The notes under the pieces: model-generated | Told to the model about the DNA's origin: nothing | Databases searched by the model: none | What the model saw: the letters and a program-made list of their open reading frames with translations, nothing else | Translations under genes and position numbers: made by a program | Assembly: GCA_001580565.1 (NCBI GenBank) | Contig: LRBF01000131.1 | Span: forward strand, 124,001 to 188,000 | DNA from: Caballeronia megalochromosomata | Lineage (GTDB): Bacteria > Pseudomonadota > Gammaproteobacteria > Burkholderiales > Burkholderiaceae | Length of the DNA stretch: 64,000 bases | Direction of reading: 5' to 3' | Shown here: piece by piece, positions 18,967 through 27,827 of the stretch | How positions within the stretch are numbered: the first letter of the stretch is position 1 | How the letters are laid out: every line of letters begins with the position of its first letter

Positions 18967-19194
18967 TCAAGCAGCGTGCTGGAAAGGCGGCAAGGGCAGT
19001 TCATCGCCATCGATGAACGCTGTTGCGCACCGAAGCGCGAAGCCATGCGCCCCGTCTTCGTTGGCGAACACCCCGAGCTGCCCGAGGGAAGTGGCGTGAC
19101 CATCCTCTTCGAAGATGGAGGCCGTCGCGATGAAAGTGGTGCCGGCGCGCGTGACACCGGTTTGGAAGGCTGCCCCACGGTGATAAAGGATCAT
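18967..19194 (-). CDS. Small conserved protein, paralogue of the one at 52103
   Basis: 75 residues: MILYHRGAAFQTGVTRAG, a central EEDGHATSLGQLGVFANEDG, and a hydrophobic end FIDGDELPLPPFQHAA. It aligns over its whole length with the 75-residue protein at 52103-52330, sharing EEDG-ATSLG-LGVFA and PLPPF. Two diverged copies in one window show it is a real family. I do not recognise its function; no transmembrane helix or cysteine motif is present. Confidence 0.7.
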   Translation of the reverse strand: MILYHRGAAFQTGVTRAGTTFIATASIFEEDGHATSLGQLGVFANEDGAHGFALRCATAFIDGDELPLPPFQHAA

Positions 19195-19292
19195 GGTTCT
19201 GGCTCGTCGGAATGGGTTGTGACAACCGACTGGCGGACCGCCAGTCTAGGCCGGTTTCCGCTGTGTGAGTGCCTCGTCGGCCATAGCTGCTG

Positions 19293-19517
19293 TTACTCGA
19301 ACGTCGGAGCTTGCCGGCAATCGATGGCGGCCATGCCGTAACCGAGCGCATACCGGACTGCCGATCGCGCTAGGAAACTTACGCAGAAGCGTGCTGCTGC
19401 GTTGAGCCCGGCTCGGGGCGCGCATGACAAGGGTCGCGGAATACGCGTCGTGCTCAGAAGCGCGAGCGCGGTAAGGGTGTGCCCTTTATAGGTGACGTGG
19501 TTCACTTGATTCATCGA
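19293..19517 (-). CDS. Small hypothetical protein
   Basis: About 74 residues from ATG 19517 (CTGAGAGATCG upstream is a fair ribosome site). MNQVNHVTYKGHTLTALAL at the start and RYALGYGMAAIDCR near the end resemble small Burkholderia proteins built from a short beta-rich domain. The middle is rich in Arg/Pro/Ser and may be out of frame, so the gene could be damaged. Function unknown. Confidence 0.45.
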   Translation of the reverse strand, partial: SMNQVNHVTYKGHTLTALALLSTTRIPRPLSCAPRAGLNAAARFCVSFLARSAVRYALGYGMAAIDCRQAPTFE

Positions 19518-20181
19518 TCTCTCAGGTTCTTTGGCCGCCGAGGCGCTCTTTGGCGCCGTTTTTTGGCGTAATGCAATGCTCGCGATGAAGGCAAAACGAA
19601 AGAAATACTGTCGACGCAACACCGAAATCGCGAGACCGCGTCATTCGAAACGGTCGTGCTCATCCTGTGCAACAAAAAATGAACACTGCGGTAAGGATAA
19701 CTGCAGCCTATTTGTGTGATTAGCAAATATTTAAATTTTTTACTTTTCCGGAGCGAATGCATACAACGGACAATTAAGGAATTACCCTCAATTTTTGCTA
19801 GAAGATCAAACGCGCTCTGCACGGCCCCGCGGCCTCCCCTTTAGCTCACTTCATCAAATAGACGTTACGCACGAGCCCTCGGTACGGCGATAGGCGGACC
19901 GGGCCTGCTCTTATTTGCCGTGACGCGTATTCTCGACGCGCGCAAAAAAAGACCGGAGACATGCGAGCGACCGAACCGCCGAAAATAATTCTGCCCAAGT
20001 GATAGGCGCGAATCCCGTGCCGGACCACGCTGCCACTGCTCCTGATGGGCATGCCAGGCCGAGCGGAAATCCGCTGGGGGAACTCGCGGGCTCGGTCACG
20101 AATGACGTCGTGGCAAATGAGACCGACGCTCTCCTGCATACACGGCTGTCGGTCGCAGTTCGGTCAACCCAGCACGAGTAA
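19518..20181. other. Intergenic stretch with an AT-rich patch
   Basis: No gene I can support. Bases 19715-19760 are clearly AT-rich compared with the surroundings, as in a promoter or a transferred segment. Open frames at 19850-20180 on both strands lack ribosome sites and recognisable sequence. Confidence 0.35.
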
Positions 20182-20195
20182 TTGACATACATCAA
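20182..20195. promoter_or_regulatory. FNR/ANR-like palindrome TTGACATACATCAA
   Basis: One mismatch from the FNR/ANR consensus TTGAT-N4-ATCAA. It lies about 140 bases before the small gene at 20337, a spacing like that of the two other copies in this window. Confidence 0.5.
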
Positions 20196-20336
20196 CTGCG
20201 CTCACGGCTGGTGAGCGTAGTTTTGTTGGCGCAGTGCATGACCGGTGCCGCAGTCAATCCAACCATGCGTTGAGCTGCCGTTAGCACAGCGCAGGCCTCT
20301 CGAAGGACGTCCATGCGGCGGTCCCTCCCGAACCCC

Positions 20337-20513
20337 ATGAAACCTCGGCGCTCCATCACCCTGAGGATTTACCGTCTCCCCTCCGGGAAATGGGCTGGGG
20401 TGTTGATTGCCGCCGATGGAAAGGAGCTGGGAAGGATTACGGGATGCGCGAATCCTGAAGAAGTCGAGCAGGCTGTAATGGATGAAGGTTTTTTCCCCAG
20501 CATATCGAGCTAG
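20337..20513 (+). CDS. Small hypothetical protein
   Basis: 58 residues: MKPRRSITLRIYRLPSGKWA, then a beta-strand-rich domain with ELGRITGCANPEEVEQAVMD. The regular polar/hydrophobic alternation and the upstream palindrome suggest a real gene. ATG 20313 upstream would add eight residues. Function unknown. Confidence 0.55.
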   Translation: MKPRRSITLRIYRLPSGKWAGVLIAADGKELGRITGCANPEEVEQAVMDEGFFPSISS

Positions 20514-20767
20514 AAGCCACTATCCCGATTGGTGCCGGTCGCTTGCCAACAAAAGATTGATGGCTGGTCGGTCGCACAATCGGTTCCATCGGGCGGTCCG
20601 TTCGGGTTTGCGGCTGGACCTGATGAGCCCGCCCGCGGCGACTGGCCCGGCGGAGTGGGCTCCCTTACATCGCTTCGAGCGCGATAAGTGCATTCAGCGG
20701 CGGACAGTCGGGACCGCAGCGCGGAACATTCATATGCGTGACCGGCCACGCTGTGCCGGAGCGCCAC

Positions 20768-21734
20768 TCAAGCGTTCCGCTCGGTCGATGTGGCGCGTCG
20801 AACTTCCTTCTTCTGGCGCGACTTTGTGTTTGTGCCGCCCTCCTCCATCTTGGAAATAATCGACGACACGAGCCGCTCACCACTCCCCGCTACGAGGGCT
20901 ACGAGGATCGCGATTTTGTGGATATCCAATCCATGTGCGACAGAACTCAGTATTAGCCCAGACAGAACGGCGAGAGAAACGATCACCCCAGAGATGGCGC
21001 CAGCCACAATGCGTGACGCTGCTTCATACCGGTGAAGTCTCTCGCCCGCCGTGCCGTCAACTTTTAGCTTGCCGGTTCGGAGAATCACAGACAATAGCGC
21101 CCCTAGCGCGCCCGCCGGTGCGGACAAAACAACCCACAGCCCCGTGTCTCCGAGGTAGTGGCGAGCAAACCCGGTGTCATGTCCACCCATGTAACCGCCC
21201 CGAACGCGAGGAAAGGAACCGCGGAACCAAAACCGAGGACAGGTACCAGACTCGAGACTTCTCCTCAGTGCGGGCTTGGATGAAACTAGTGGCGTCCGAG
21301 ATTCTCTTTTTAGCGCCAGCATAGTCGCGCTGAAGTGAACAAACTATTGCGGATCCAAGGATACTCAAAAATCGTTTTCGCACCTCCATATCCATACACT
21401 CGCACGCCGCTTGCTCGAGCACTTTGATCTCTCCCCTTAGTTCTTCGAAAGAGGAACTGTCGAACTGAAGTTGTTTCCTTTGCGCCGCAACGGCCTCGTC
21501 ATAGGCGCGCGAAGTGACGCAATTAAGTCCGCAGTGCGAATCGATGTAGACGATGTAATGTTCCGCTGCACAGACGAGGACCTGTATGTCGCAGTTTTCT
21601 TTTGCCTGCCACGCTTTTGAATAGTCGCCGCTCGTCTTGTGTGCCTTTTTGCTTGGATGGTCCGGCTGGACCTGCGCGAGTGTGATATCGCACGCCTGTC
21701 CCTGCACCGCGAGTTTGGTAGCTTGATCATCCAC
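20768..21734 (-). pseudogene. Unrecognised membrane protein, split by frameshifts
   Basis: ATG 21734 opens a soluble N-terminal half with six cysteines (GQACDI, ENCDIQVLVCA, SHCGLNC, EQAACECMDM), ending in ARTEEKSRVWYLSSVLV near 21240. A hydrophobic helix FGSAVPFLAFGAVTWV then follows in a second frame, and GLWVVLSAPAGALGALLSVI, GAISGVIVSLAVLSGLILSS and ASGERLVSSII-like sequence in a third, to 20768. Two shifts restore one protein of about 320 residues with three helices. The lost whole would be a membrane-anchored protein divergent from the DUF2235 gene. Family unknown. Confidence 0.6.
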
Positions 21735-21931
21735 GGCACACCCCCTTTCCTAGACGACCCATTTTTGGCTTATGTAGTACGGGATACCTTGACTGACATC
21801 AACGATAAAGCGACGGTGACCATTAGCGACGCGACTGACCGTCGGTCGGACGATCGTACTGTGGCTGCCCTCCTACACCCCTTCGGCTTCCCCGGCGCGC
21901 CAAGGTCACATCAGACCAATCGCCCCTTTCT

Positions 21932-21945
21932 TTGACATACCTCAA
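21932..21945. promoter_or_regulatory. FNR/ANR-like palindrome TTGACATACCTCAA
   Basis: Third copy of the TTGAC-N4-TCAA design, 120 bases before the DUF2235 start at 22065 and in the gap between two divergent genes. Role inferred from likeness to FNR sites and repeated spacing. Confidence 0.5.
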
Positions 21946-22064
21946 CGGGGACCCGGCAGACGCGCGTACTTTCGTGACGTGACACGGCGCTCGGATCTGC
22001 GGTGGGGCCAGGCTCCTCAAACGTACGCCCTTCGTGCGCACGAATGCGGCTAACGGAGATATTC

Positions 22065-23308
22065 ATGCCCAAAACAATTGTGTTTTGCGCCGATGGGACC
22101 TGGAACGGCCCCCAGGACGATCTGCGGAAGAAGGCCGACGGTAACGCACCTGGATACACACCATGCTGTAGTCCGGGACTCACCAACGTTTGCAAGCTCT
22201 TTGCGTGGCTTGACGGCTCTCTGGTCCCTGCACAGACTTCCTGGGGCGGCGCCGAGATGGAGAAGGTGCTTACCGACGCGAGCGGCAACCCAACTCAAAT
22301 CGCCCGATACCTTCACGGCGTTGGCGATTCACAGCCAACGCTGGCCAAGCTAGCGTGCGGCTTTCTGGGTGTAGGCGTCGTAGCGCGCATTGCGCGCGGC
22401 TACACATATATATCGCGCAATTTCGAGCAAGGCGACAGCATCGTGCTCGTTGGCCTCAGTCGCGGCGCTTATACAGCGCGGGCTCTCGCCGGGCTGATAG
22501 CGGGATCGGGCGTGCTTCGGCCGGACCTTGTTGCGAAAGATGACGGTGCCCGTTTCGACACCGCAGTGGCGGCATGGTTTCGATGGAGAAAAAGCTTCGA
22601 CACAAGGTTTCAAAGAATTCTTGATGACCTGGTGGAAATGGCCGAAATACACGGCGCCTTCCCAGAACCGAGGCCTTTGGATGACAGTTGCTTCGTTCCC
22701 GCGAAAGTTGCGGGGGTAGCTGTCTGGGATACGGTCGGCGAACTCGGCATCCCAATGCACTACAAGAGCGAATGCGTTGATCTCTTCCGTTTTTGTAATC
22801 TGAGGCTGGATCCGACGATTGATTGGGGCCTGCACGCGGTCGCACTCGACGAGCAACGCGAGCCGTTCACGCCAACGCTGTGGGAGCCGCGACAAAACGT
22901 GTCCCAGCGGCTTTTCCCTGGAGGCCACTGTGATGTCGGAGGAGGCTACTCGGACCATGGCCTCTCAGATGGCCCGCTACAGTGGTTCGTTGACCAGTTA
23001 AAGCAAAAGGGGTTGAAATTCAACGCGAACCCGCCTGTTCCGGTCGACCCGAATCCCCGATCCCCACGACACCGGGAATGGGTGAAAAACGAGATGTGGC
23101 GCTTGCAACACAAGGCGTGTCCGAACGGGAGTTCCCCGCGGGGATGGTCGTTGACGAGTCCGTTTGGCAGCGGATGAATAACAACCTGCCCGAGACTCTC
23201 TTTGACGGGCAGGGGCCGCAACGGCCGTACGCACCTAACAACGTGCCGGGACAGCTTGAGCCGGTTGGCGATTTCAGTGGCAACCTTGAGCCCCAAACGG
23301 CTTGTTAA
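22065..23308 (+). pseudogene. DUF2235 alpha/beta hydrolase (T6SS phospholipase-like), frameshifted at the end
   Basis: ATG 22065 follows GGAGATATTC. MPKTIVFCADGTWNGPQDDL is the typical DUF2235 start; the nucleophile elbow is IVLVGLSRGAYTARALAG (G-x-S-R-G), and later KVAGVAVWDTVGELGI and PGGHCDVGGGYSDHGLSD supply the Asp and His region. The frame is open to 23177, but after KNEMWRLQHK near 23110 the sequence turns unlike the family, whereas the next frame continues with DESVWQRMNNNLPETLFDGQ and ends at 23308. One indel explains this. The catalytic triad precedes the lesion, so the product may still fold. DUF2235 proteins include type VI secretion lipases, but no secretion genes are nearby. Confidence 0.8.
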
Positions 23309-23324
23309 TAACGACGGTGACCAA

Positions 23325-24266
23325 ATGCGAGATCCGAAGTGGGCGTTGTCGCTACTTCTTGCCTTGGCGTTAGTTCAAAATGCCGTCGCCCAGCGGTTGG
23401 ATGCGAACCAGATTGCGCTGATCAAGCAAACTGCCGCTGAGCTATGCAACACGGTAAAAAACGCCAGCGGAAAGAAAACGGAAACAGAGATTCAGGTCGA
23501 CGTCAACGCGAAGTTGGCGGGCCTGGCTGGCAAATTGGCCGACGTGGGTACATCGGCCAAAGGAAAGCTGCGTCAAGAGGACTTCAATAGTCTTTCACAG
23601 GAAGCCACGGCGGCAGCTTTCGAGAACGATCGAGCTTGCCGCGAACGGCTTTTCACAAAAATGCTCGACAAAATCGGTTTGATACCCGATGAAAGGAGCA
23701 ACTATAGAAATGGGGGCCGAGACGCTGATTTGCGGACGGTTCAGCATTATATAAAATACGCGCCGGCGTTTGAGGGGATACGGCCACAGGACGACTGCAC
23801 AGGTGCGGATTTTGACTACTGGACCGATGAATTTACCCTTGATGACGGCGCGCTCAAACTCGTTAATCGCCGATCAAACCGCAGTCCAGCATGCGAAGGC
23901 GAAAATGGCAGGGGTTGGCGGCAAGAGGAGATCGAGATTTGCACAGCGGCGTTAAAGGATATTGATGACGTTATCTCCATTGGGGGGGCTGTGCTACGGG
24001 CGGCCGAACTCTCGTGCCTAACGCGTTATTGTTTTACATGTACTTCGACTACCACTTATAGCGACAAGCTTCACCCGAATAAGGCGACAAGAACCGAAAC
24101 GGTGTTGCAGTCGGTAACAGAAGTGTACCTTGGCACCAGTCGTTATAACGAAGGACACAGGGATGGATTCAATGCATTCTTAAGGGCGCTTTCGAGAATC
24201 ATTTCTGGTGGCTCGGATTCCGTCTTCTGTGAAATGCGTCCTAAGTACTGCCCTCGCCCCGGATGA
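23325..24266 (+). CDS. Secreted protein with an N-terminal helical domain, unknown function
   Basis: 313 residues from ATG 23325. A signal peptide (MRDPKWALSLLLALALVQNA, cleavage after VAQ) is followed by a helical domain, DANQIALIKQTAAELCNTVK, LAGLAGKLADVGTSAKGKL and DRACRERLFTKMLDKIGLI, which I have seen at the N-terminus of varied secreted or membrane proteins. The C-terminal half is cysteine-containing (DDCTGADFDYW, CLTRYCFTCTS, FCEMRPKYC), so disulfides are likely. It starts 16 bases after the restored DUF2235 end, so it probably shares its transcript. The pairing suggests a common envelope or inter-bacterial role; nothing specific can be claimed. Confidence 0.7.
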   Translation: MRDPKWALSLLLALALVQNAVAQRLDANQIALIKQTAAELCNTVKNASGKKTETEIQVDVNAKLAGLAGKLADVGTSAKGKLRQEDFNSLSQEATAAAFENDRACRERLFTKMLDKIGLIPDERSNYRNGGRDADLRTVQHYIKYAPAFEGIRPQDDCTGADFDYWTDEFTLDDGALKLVNRRSNRSPACEGENGRGWRQEEIEICTAALKDIDDVISIGGAVLRAAELSCLTRYCFTCTSTTTYSDKLHPNKATRTETVLQSVTEVYLGTSRYNEGHRDGFNAFLRALSRIISGGSDSVFCEMRPKYCPRPG

Positions 24267-24434
24267 GAACCCGTTGGTCAGGTTTAACCGCTCGCGCATC
24301 ACCGATGCGCTCATCTTTGCTTGAGAGGTCGGGCCCAATTACGAGGCCTCGCATAGGTCTTTGCTCCACGCATACTCGGTGATGGATTCGTGCATTCGTA
24401 ACCGCGTTAGTCTCCGTGCGTATTTCGGACGAAG

Positions 24435-24505
24435 GTGACCGGCCGTTTCGGGATCGTGACCGGCGATTTCGGCAACGTGACCGGCCGTTTCGGGAACGTG
24501 ACCGA
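24435..24505 (+). repeat. Left-end 21-bp terminal repeats of the IS21 element
   Basis: GTGACC recurs at 24435, 24456, 24477 and 24498, exactly 21 bases apart, within units of the form GTGACCGGCCGTTTCGGGAA. These are the multiple transposase-binding repeats of IS21 ends; the right end has two copies on the other strand. Confidence 0.88.
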
Positions 24506-24584
24506 ACGGACCGGACGACAGGACTGGCGTTGCGCATGACATCAACCACGCGAGCTATGCTCGCCGGCTTTTGCCGGAGAGAGC

Positions 24585-26108
24585 ATGCCCGCGCACCGGA
24601 TGAACATGCGCATGATCAAGGACGTTTTACGACTTAAGTTCGACGGCGGTTTCTCGCATGATCGAATCGCCGCGTCGCTGGGCATTTCCAAGGGCGTGGT
24701 CACGAAGTACGTCGGACTGGCGGGTGCCGCCGGGCTGGATTGGGCGATCGCCTGTGATATGGACGAGGGCGAGCTCGAGCGACGGCTTCTTGGCAAGCCC
24801 ACCGGACCCGCGGCCTATGCACAGCCCGACTACGGTCGCATTCATCAAGAGCTGCGCCGCAAGGGCGTGACGCTGACGTTGCTGTGGGAGGAATATCAGG
24901 CGGAGTTCGCGAATCGGAAGACTTATCGTTACACGCAATTCTGCGAGCACTATAAGGCGTTCGCGAAACGGCTGAAGCGCTCGATGCGGCAGATCCACCG
25001 TGCTGGCGAGAAGCTATTCGTCGACTTCGCCGGTCCCACTTTGCCGTTGACCACAGGGCGCCGCGCGCACATCTTCGTGGCCGCCATGGGCGCATCGAGC
25101 TATACGTTCGCATGCGCCACGCCGGCCGAGACGATGGAGGACTGGCTGAGTGGTATCGCCCGCGCGCTAACCTTCTACGGCGGCGTTCCCCAGCTGATCG
25201 TGCCGGACAACCCGCGCGCGATGATCGCCGACCCCGACCGTTACGAGCCGCGCGCGGGCGACACCGTGCTGGACTTCGCGCGTCACTACGGCACCTCATT
25301 TCTGCCTGCACGCGTTTATCGCCCGCAGGATAAGCCGAAGGTCGAAGTGGCGGTTCAGGTGGTCGAACGTTGGATCATGGCGCGCTTGCGTCATCGCCAG
25401 TTCGAGTCGGTCCAGTCGGTGGACGACGCGATCCGCCCGCTACTGAAGAACTTGAACGAGCGTCCATTTCAGAAGCTGCCGGGATGCCGCGCCAGCGCGT
25501 TCACCGAATTAGACGCGCCGGCCCTACAGCCACTGCCGGTGCAGCCGTATGAGCTCGCGCGGTTCAAGGCAGTGACGGTCCACATCGACTACCACATCGA
25601 GATCGATAAACATCGCTACAGCGTTCCTCACGCGCTTGTTGGACTCAAGCTCGATGCGCGCATCACAGCGGGTGCCGTCGAGTTGTTGCATCGCGGTCGC
25701 CGTGTGGCCAGCCATGCACGCAACGATCGCGTGGGAGGCTACACCACCGTCGTCGAGCACATGCCGGCGGCACACCGCGCCCATCTCGAATGGACTCCGC
25801 AGCGGCTTATCCACTGGGGTCAGCAGATTGGCGGCGCCACCGGCGGGCTCGTCGCGCGGCTTCTGCAGGAACAGCGCCATCCCGAGCACGGCTATCGGGC
25901 GTGCCTCGGCTTGCTCTCGCTCTCACGTCGTTATGGTCGCGACCGTCTCGAAGCGGCGTGTGCGTTGGCGCTCGAATTGGGTGTGCATCGTTACCGCCAC
26001 GTGCGCGACATCCTCATCAACAACCGCGACCGCGCGGCAGCGACCACGCCTGTCGAATGGGTCAGTCCGAGTCACGCGCATGTACGCGGCTCCAGCTACT
26101 ACCAATAA
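24585..26108 (+). CDS. istA: IstA transposase of an IS21-family element
   Basis: 507 residues. An N-terminal helix-turn-helix (DRIAASLGISKGVVTKYVGL) is followed by a DDE integrase core: LFVDFAGPTLPL (first Asp), LIVPDNPRAMIAD (second Asp), and KPKVEVAVQVVERWIM (Glu). The C-terminal beta-barrel carries DKHRYSVPHALVG. Length is normal and the frame is intact. The istB start lies 12 bases downstream, the usual istA-istB order. With istB interrupted, the element probably cannot move on its own unless IstB is supplied in trans. Confidence 0.95.
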   Translation: MPAHRMNMRMIKDVLRLKFDGGFSHDRIAASLGISKGVVTKYVGLAGAAGLDWAIACDMDEGELERRLLGKPTGPAAYAQPDYGRIHQELRRKGVTLTLLWEEYQAEFANRKTYRYTQFCEHYKAFAKRLKRSMRQIHRAGEKLFVDFAGPTLPLTTGRRAHIFVAAMGASSYTFACATPAETMEDWLSGIARALTFYGGVPQLIVPDNPRAMIADPDRYEPRAGDTVLDFARHYGTSFLPARVYRPQDKPKVEVAVQVVERWIMARLRHRQFESVQSVDDAIRPLLKNLNERPFQKLPGCRASAFTELDAPALQPLPVQPYELARFKAVTVHIDYHIEIDKHRYSVPHALVGLKLDARITAGAVELLHRGRRVASHARNDRVGGYTTVVEHMPAAHRAHLEWTPQRLIHWGQQIGGATGGLVARLLQEQRHPEHGYRACLGLLSLSRRYGRDRLEAACALALELGVHRYRHVRDILINNRDRAAATTPVEWVSPSHAHVRGSSYYQ

Positions 26109-26120
26109 AGAGAACCCGCC

Positions 26121-26723
26121 ATGATGATGCATCAAACCTTGACGCAACTACGCACCCTCAAGTTGGATGGGTTCGCTGACGGATTGGAAGAGCAACTGAC
26201 GCAGCCCGGCACGGCGGCTCTGAGCTTCGAGGAACGCCTGTCGTTGCTGGTCGACCGGGAAGCAAGTTGGCGCGATGATCGTCGCCGCACCCGACTGCTC
26301 AAGCAAGCGCGCCTGAAGTATCCGCAGGCCGCCATCGAAGATCTCGACACGCGCGCTGGTCGAGGCGTGGACCCACGTTCGCTCACGAGCCTGGCTCTCG
26401 GTGACTGGGTCGACTCGGGATACAGCCTGCTCATTAGCGGCCCAACCGGTGCCGGTAAATCATGGCTCGCTTGCGCACTCGCGCAGTATGCCTGCCGACG
26501 CGGGCACTCCGCGTTGTACCTGCGCGTTCCGCGTCTCGGCGAGGAACTGCGCGTCCTCCACGGCAACGGTGGCTTCACCAAATGGTTGCTGCAGGTCGCT
26601 CGCGTTGATGTTCTCCTGCTGGACGATTGGGGTATGGCTCCCCTCGACGCGATGGTTCGAAACGATTTGCTCGAGATGATTGATGACCGCTCTGCCGGTA
26701 AAGCCACGATCGTGACCAGCCAG
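26121..26723 (+). pseudogene. istB: IstB ATPase, N-terminal 201 codons (split by the RIT element)
   Basis: AAA+ helper of transposition. Walker A is SGPTGAGKSW (residues 107-115) and Walker B VLLLDDWGMAPL. The frame is native to codon 201, CAG at 26721-26723 in KATIVTSQ, then enters the RIT element. Joined directly to CTA at 30105 the protein continues LPIEHWHGWIGDE in frame, giving 255 residues, a normal IstB. ATP-binding motifs remain, but the C-terminal part is lost in the split product. Confidence 0.92.
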
Positions 26724-26749
26724 ATTTTACGAAGTCGACTTCGTAAAAT
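26724..26749. repeat. 26-bp perfect palindrome at the left RIT junction
   Basis: ATTTTACGAAGTC followed immediately by its own reverse complement, ending in TAAAAT. It lies between istB codon 201 and the left inverted repeat, and has no counterpart at the right end. It may be a recombination (core or attachment) site. It would form a strong hairpin. Confidence 0.8.
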
Positions 26750-26837
26750 CTGTAATGCGCTGAACAGTCTTATGCGGAGTCCGTGGGCACGAACCCCGCT
26801 CCGGTCAGCCTCCAGTGGCTTTCCGTCTATGCGTAAA
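26750..26837 (+). repeat. Left inverted repeat of the RIT element
   Basis: Begins CTGTAATGCGCTGAACAG. The first 51 bases are identical to the reverse complement of the right end; the rest up to about 88 bases differs at a few positions. It overlaps the 3' end of ritC. Confidence 0.88.
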
Positions 26838-27827
26838 GTGCGCGGTGTTCAGCGACGCAATAAGCTTGTCTGTCGCCTTGAACCGACCGGAGCGTAGCTT
26901 CGGTGCCACGATAGACTCGAGCGCTTCAAGTTTCACGGAAGAATCGATCCGCGTGTACATTTCAGTCGTCTGCATGCTCGCATGACCGAGCCATAGAGAG
27001 ACTTTTCGTAAGTCCTTCGTGGCCTGCAATACGGTGAGCGCAGAGGTATGGCGCAGGACATGCGGCGATATACGTCTTTGCGAGACGGATGGGCAAGACT
27101 TCGACGCGATCGTGGCATGCTTCCGTAGTATGTATTGGAAGCCGGAGCGTGTCATAGCTTCTCCCCGAGCATTGATGAACACTTCCGGTATGCTAACGGT
27201 GCCTCTTACGGCTAGCCATGCTTTTAATGCAGACGCCGTCTCTTTCCACAAAGGAAGGCATCGTTGTCGCCGGCCCTTGCCGTGAACGAGAACACTTGCA
27301 TATGGTTGCATGTTCAAGTCACCAATGCACAATCCGACGAGCTCGGACGCACGTAACGCTCCGGCGAAGCAAACATGAAGCATCGCACGGTCTCGAATCC
27401 CAAACCAATCCGACGGATTTGGGGCGTCCAATATCGCTTGCATTTCCTGCTGAGTCAGATGACTCACCAGTCGGCTTTCAGTACGTTTCAGTGGAAGCGC
27501 CAGGATCTGGCGAACCTGCTCGAGAGCAGAAGGCACCCGATACTCTACGAAGCGCATAAAAGATTTGACTGCAGCCAGCCGTGTGTTCCGTGAGTTTGCA
27601 CCGTTATGGCGTATCTTCTCAAGGTAATCGAGAAACGACAGGATCATTGGCGCATCGATCTGCTCGAGATACAACTGAGACGGTCGAGTCTTGAGACGTT
27701 GACTGGCAAACTCTAGGAGTAGTTGGAAGGCGTATGCATACGACTCGCAGGTGTTTACGCTGGCACCACGTTCAAACGGCAGACGCTTTTGGAGGAACTC
27801 CGTAATATGCGGCGCAAGGAGGATCAT
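26805..27827 (-). CDS. ritC: Tyrosine recombinase RitC
   Basis: 340 residues; third gene of the trio. N-terminal core-binding domain (SVNTCESYAYAFQLLLEFAS) and catalytic domain with Arg I in FAGALRASELVGLCIG, VLVHGKGRRQRCLPL (Lys), HVLRHTSALTVLQ (H-x-x-R) and LGHASMQTTEMYTRID (His and nucleophile Tyr). All catalytic residues are present. Its ATG overlaps the ritB stop by four bases. The last codons lie in the left inverted repeat. Confidence 0.92.
   Translation of the reverse strand: MILLAPHITEFLQKRLPFERGASVNTCESYAYAFQLLLEFASQRLKTRPSQLYLEQIDAPMILSFLDYLEKIRHNGANSRNTRLAAVKSFMRFVEYRVPSALEQVRQILALPLKRTESRLVSHLTQQEMQAILDAPNPSDWFGIRDRAMLHVCFAGALRASELVGLCIGDLNMQPYASVLVHGKGRRQRCLPLWKETASALKAWLAVRGTVSIPEVFINARGEAMTRSGFQYILRKHATIASKSCPSVSQRRISPHVLRHTSALTVLQATKDLRKVSLWLGHASMQTTEMYTRIDSSVKLEALESIVAPKLRSGRFKATDKLIASLNTAHFTHRRKATGG

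Noticed and set aside
24435-24505. Four evenly spaced 21-bp repeats, at first sight like plasmid iterons or a small CRISPR array
   Set aside because: The units touch without spacers, recur inverted at the other end of the element, and border an istA gene and a target duplication, so they are IS21 terminal repeats.
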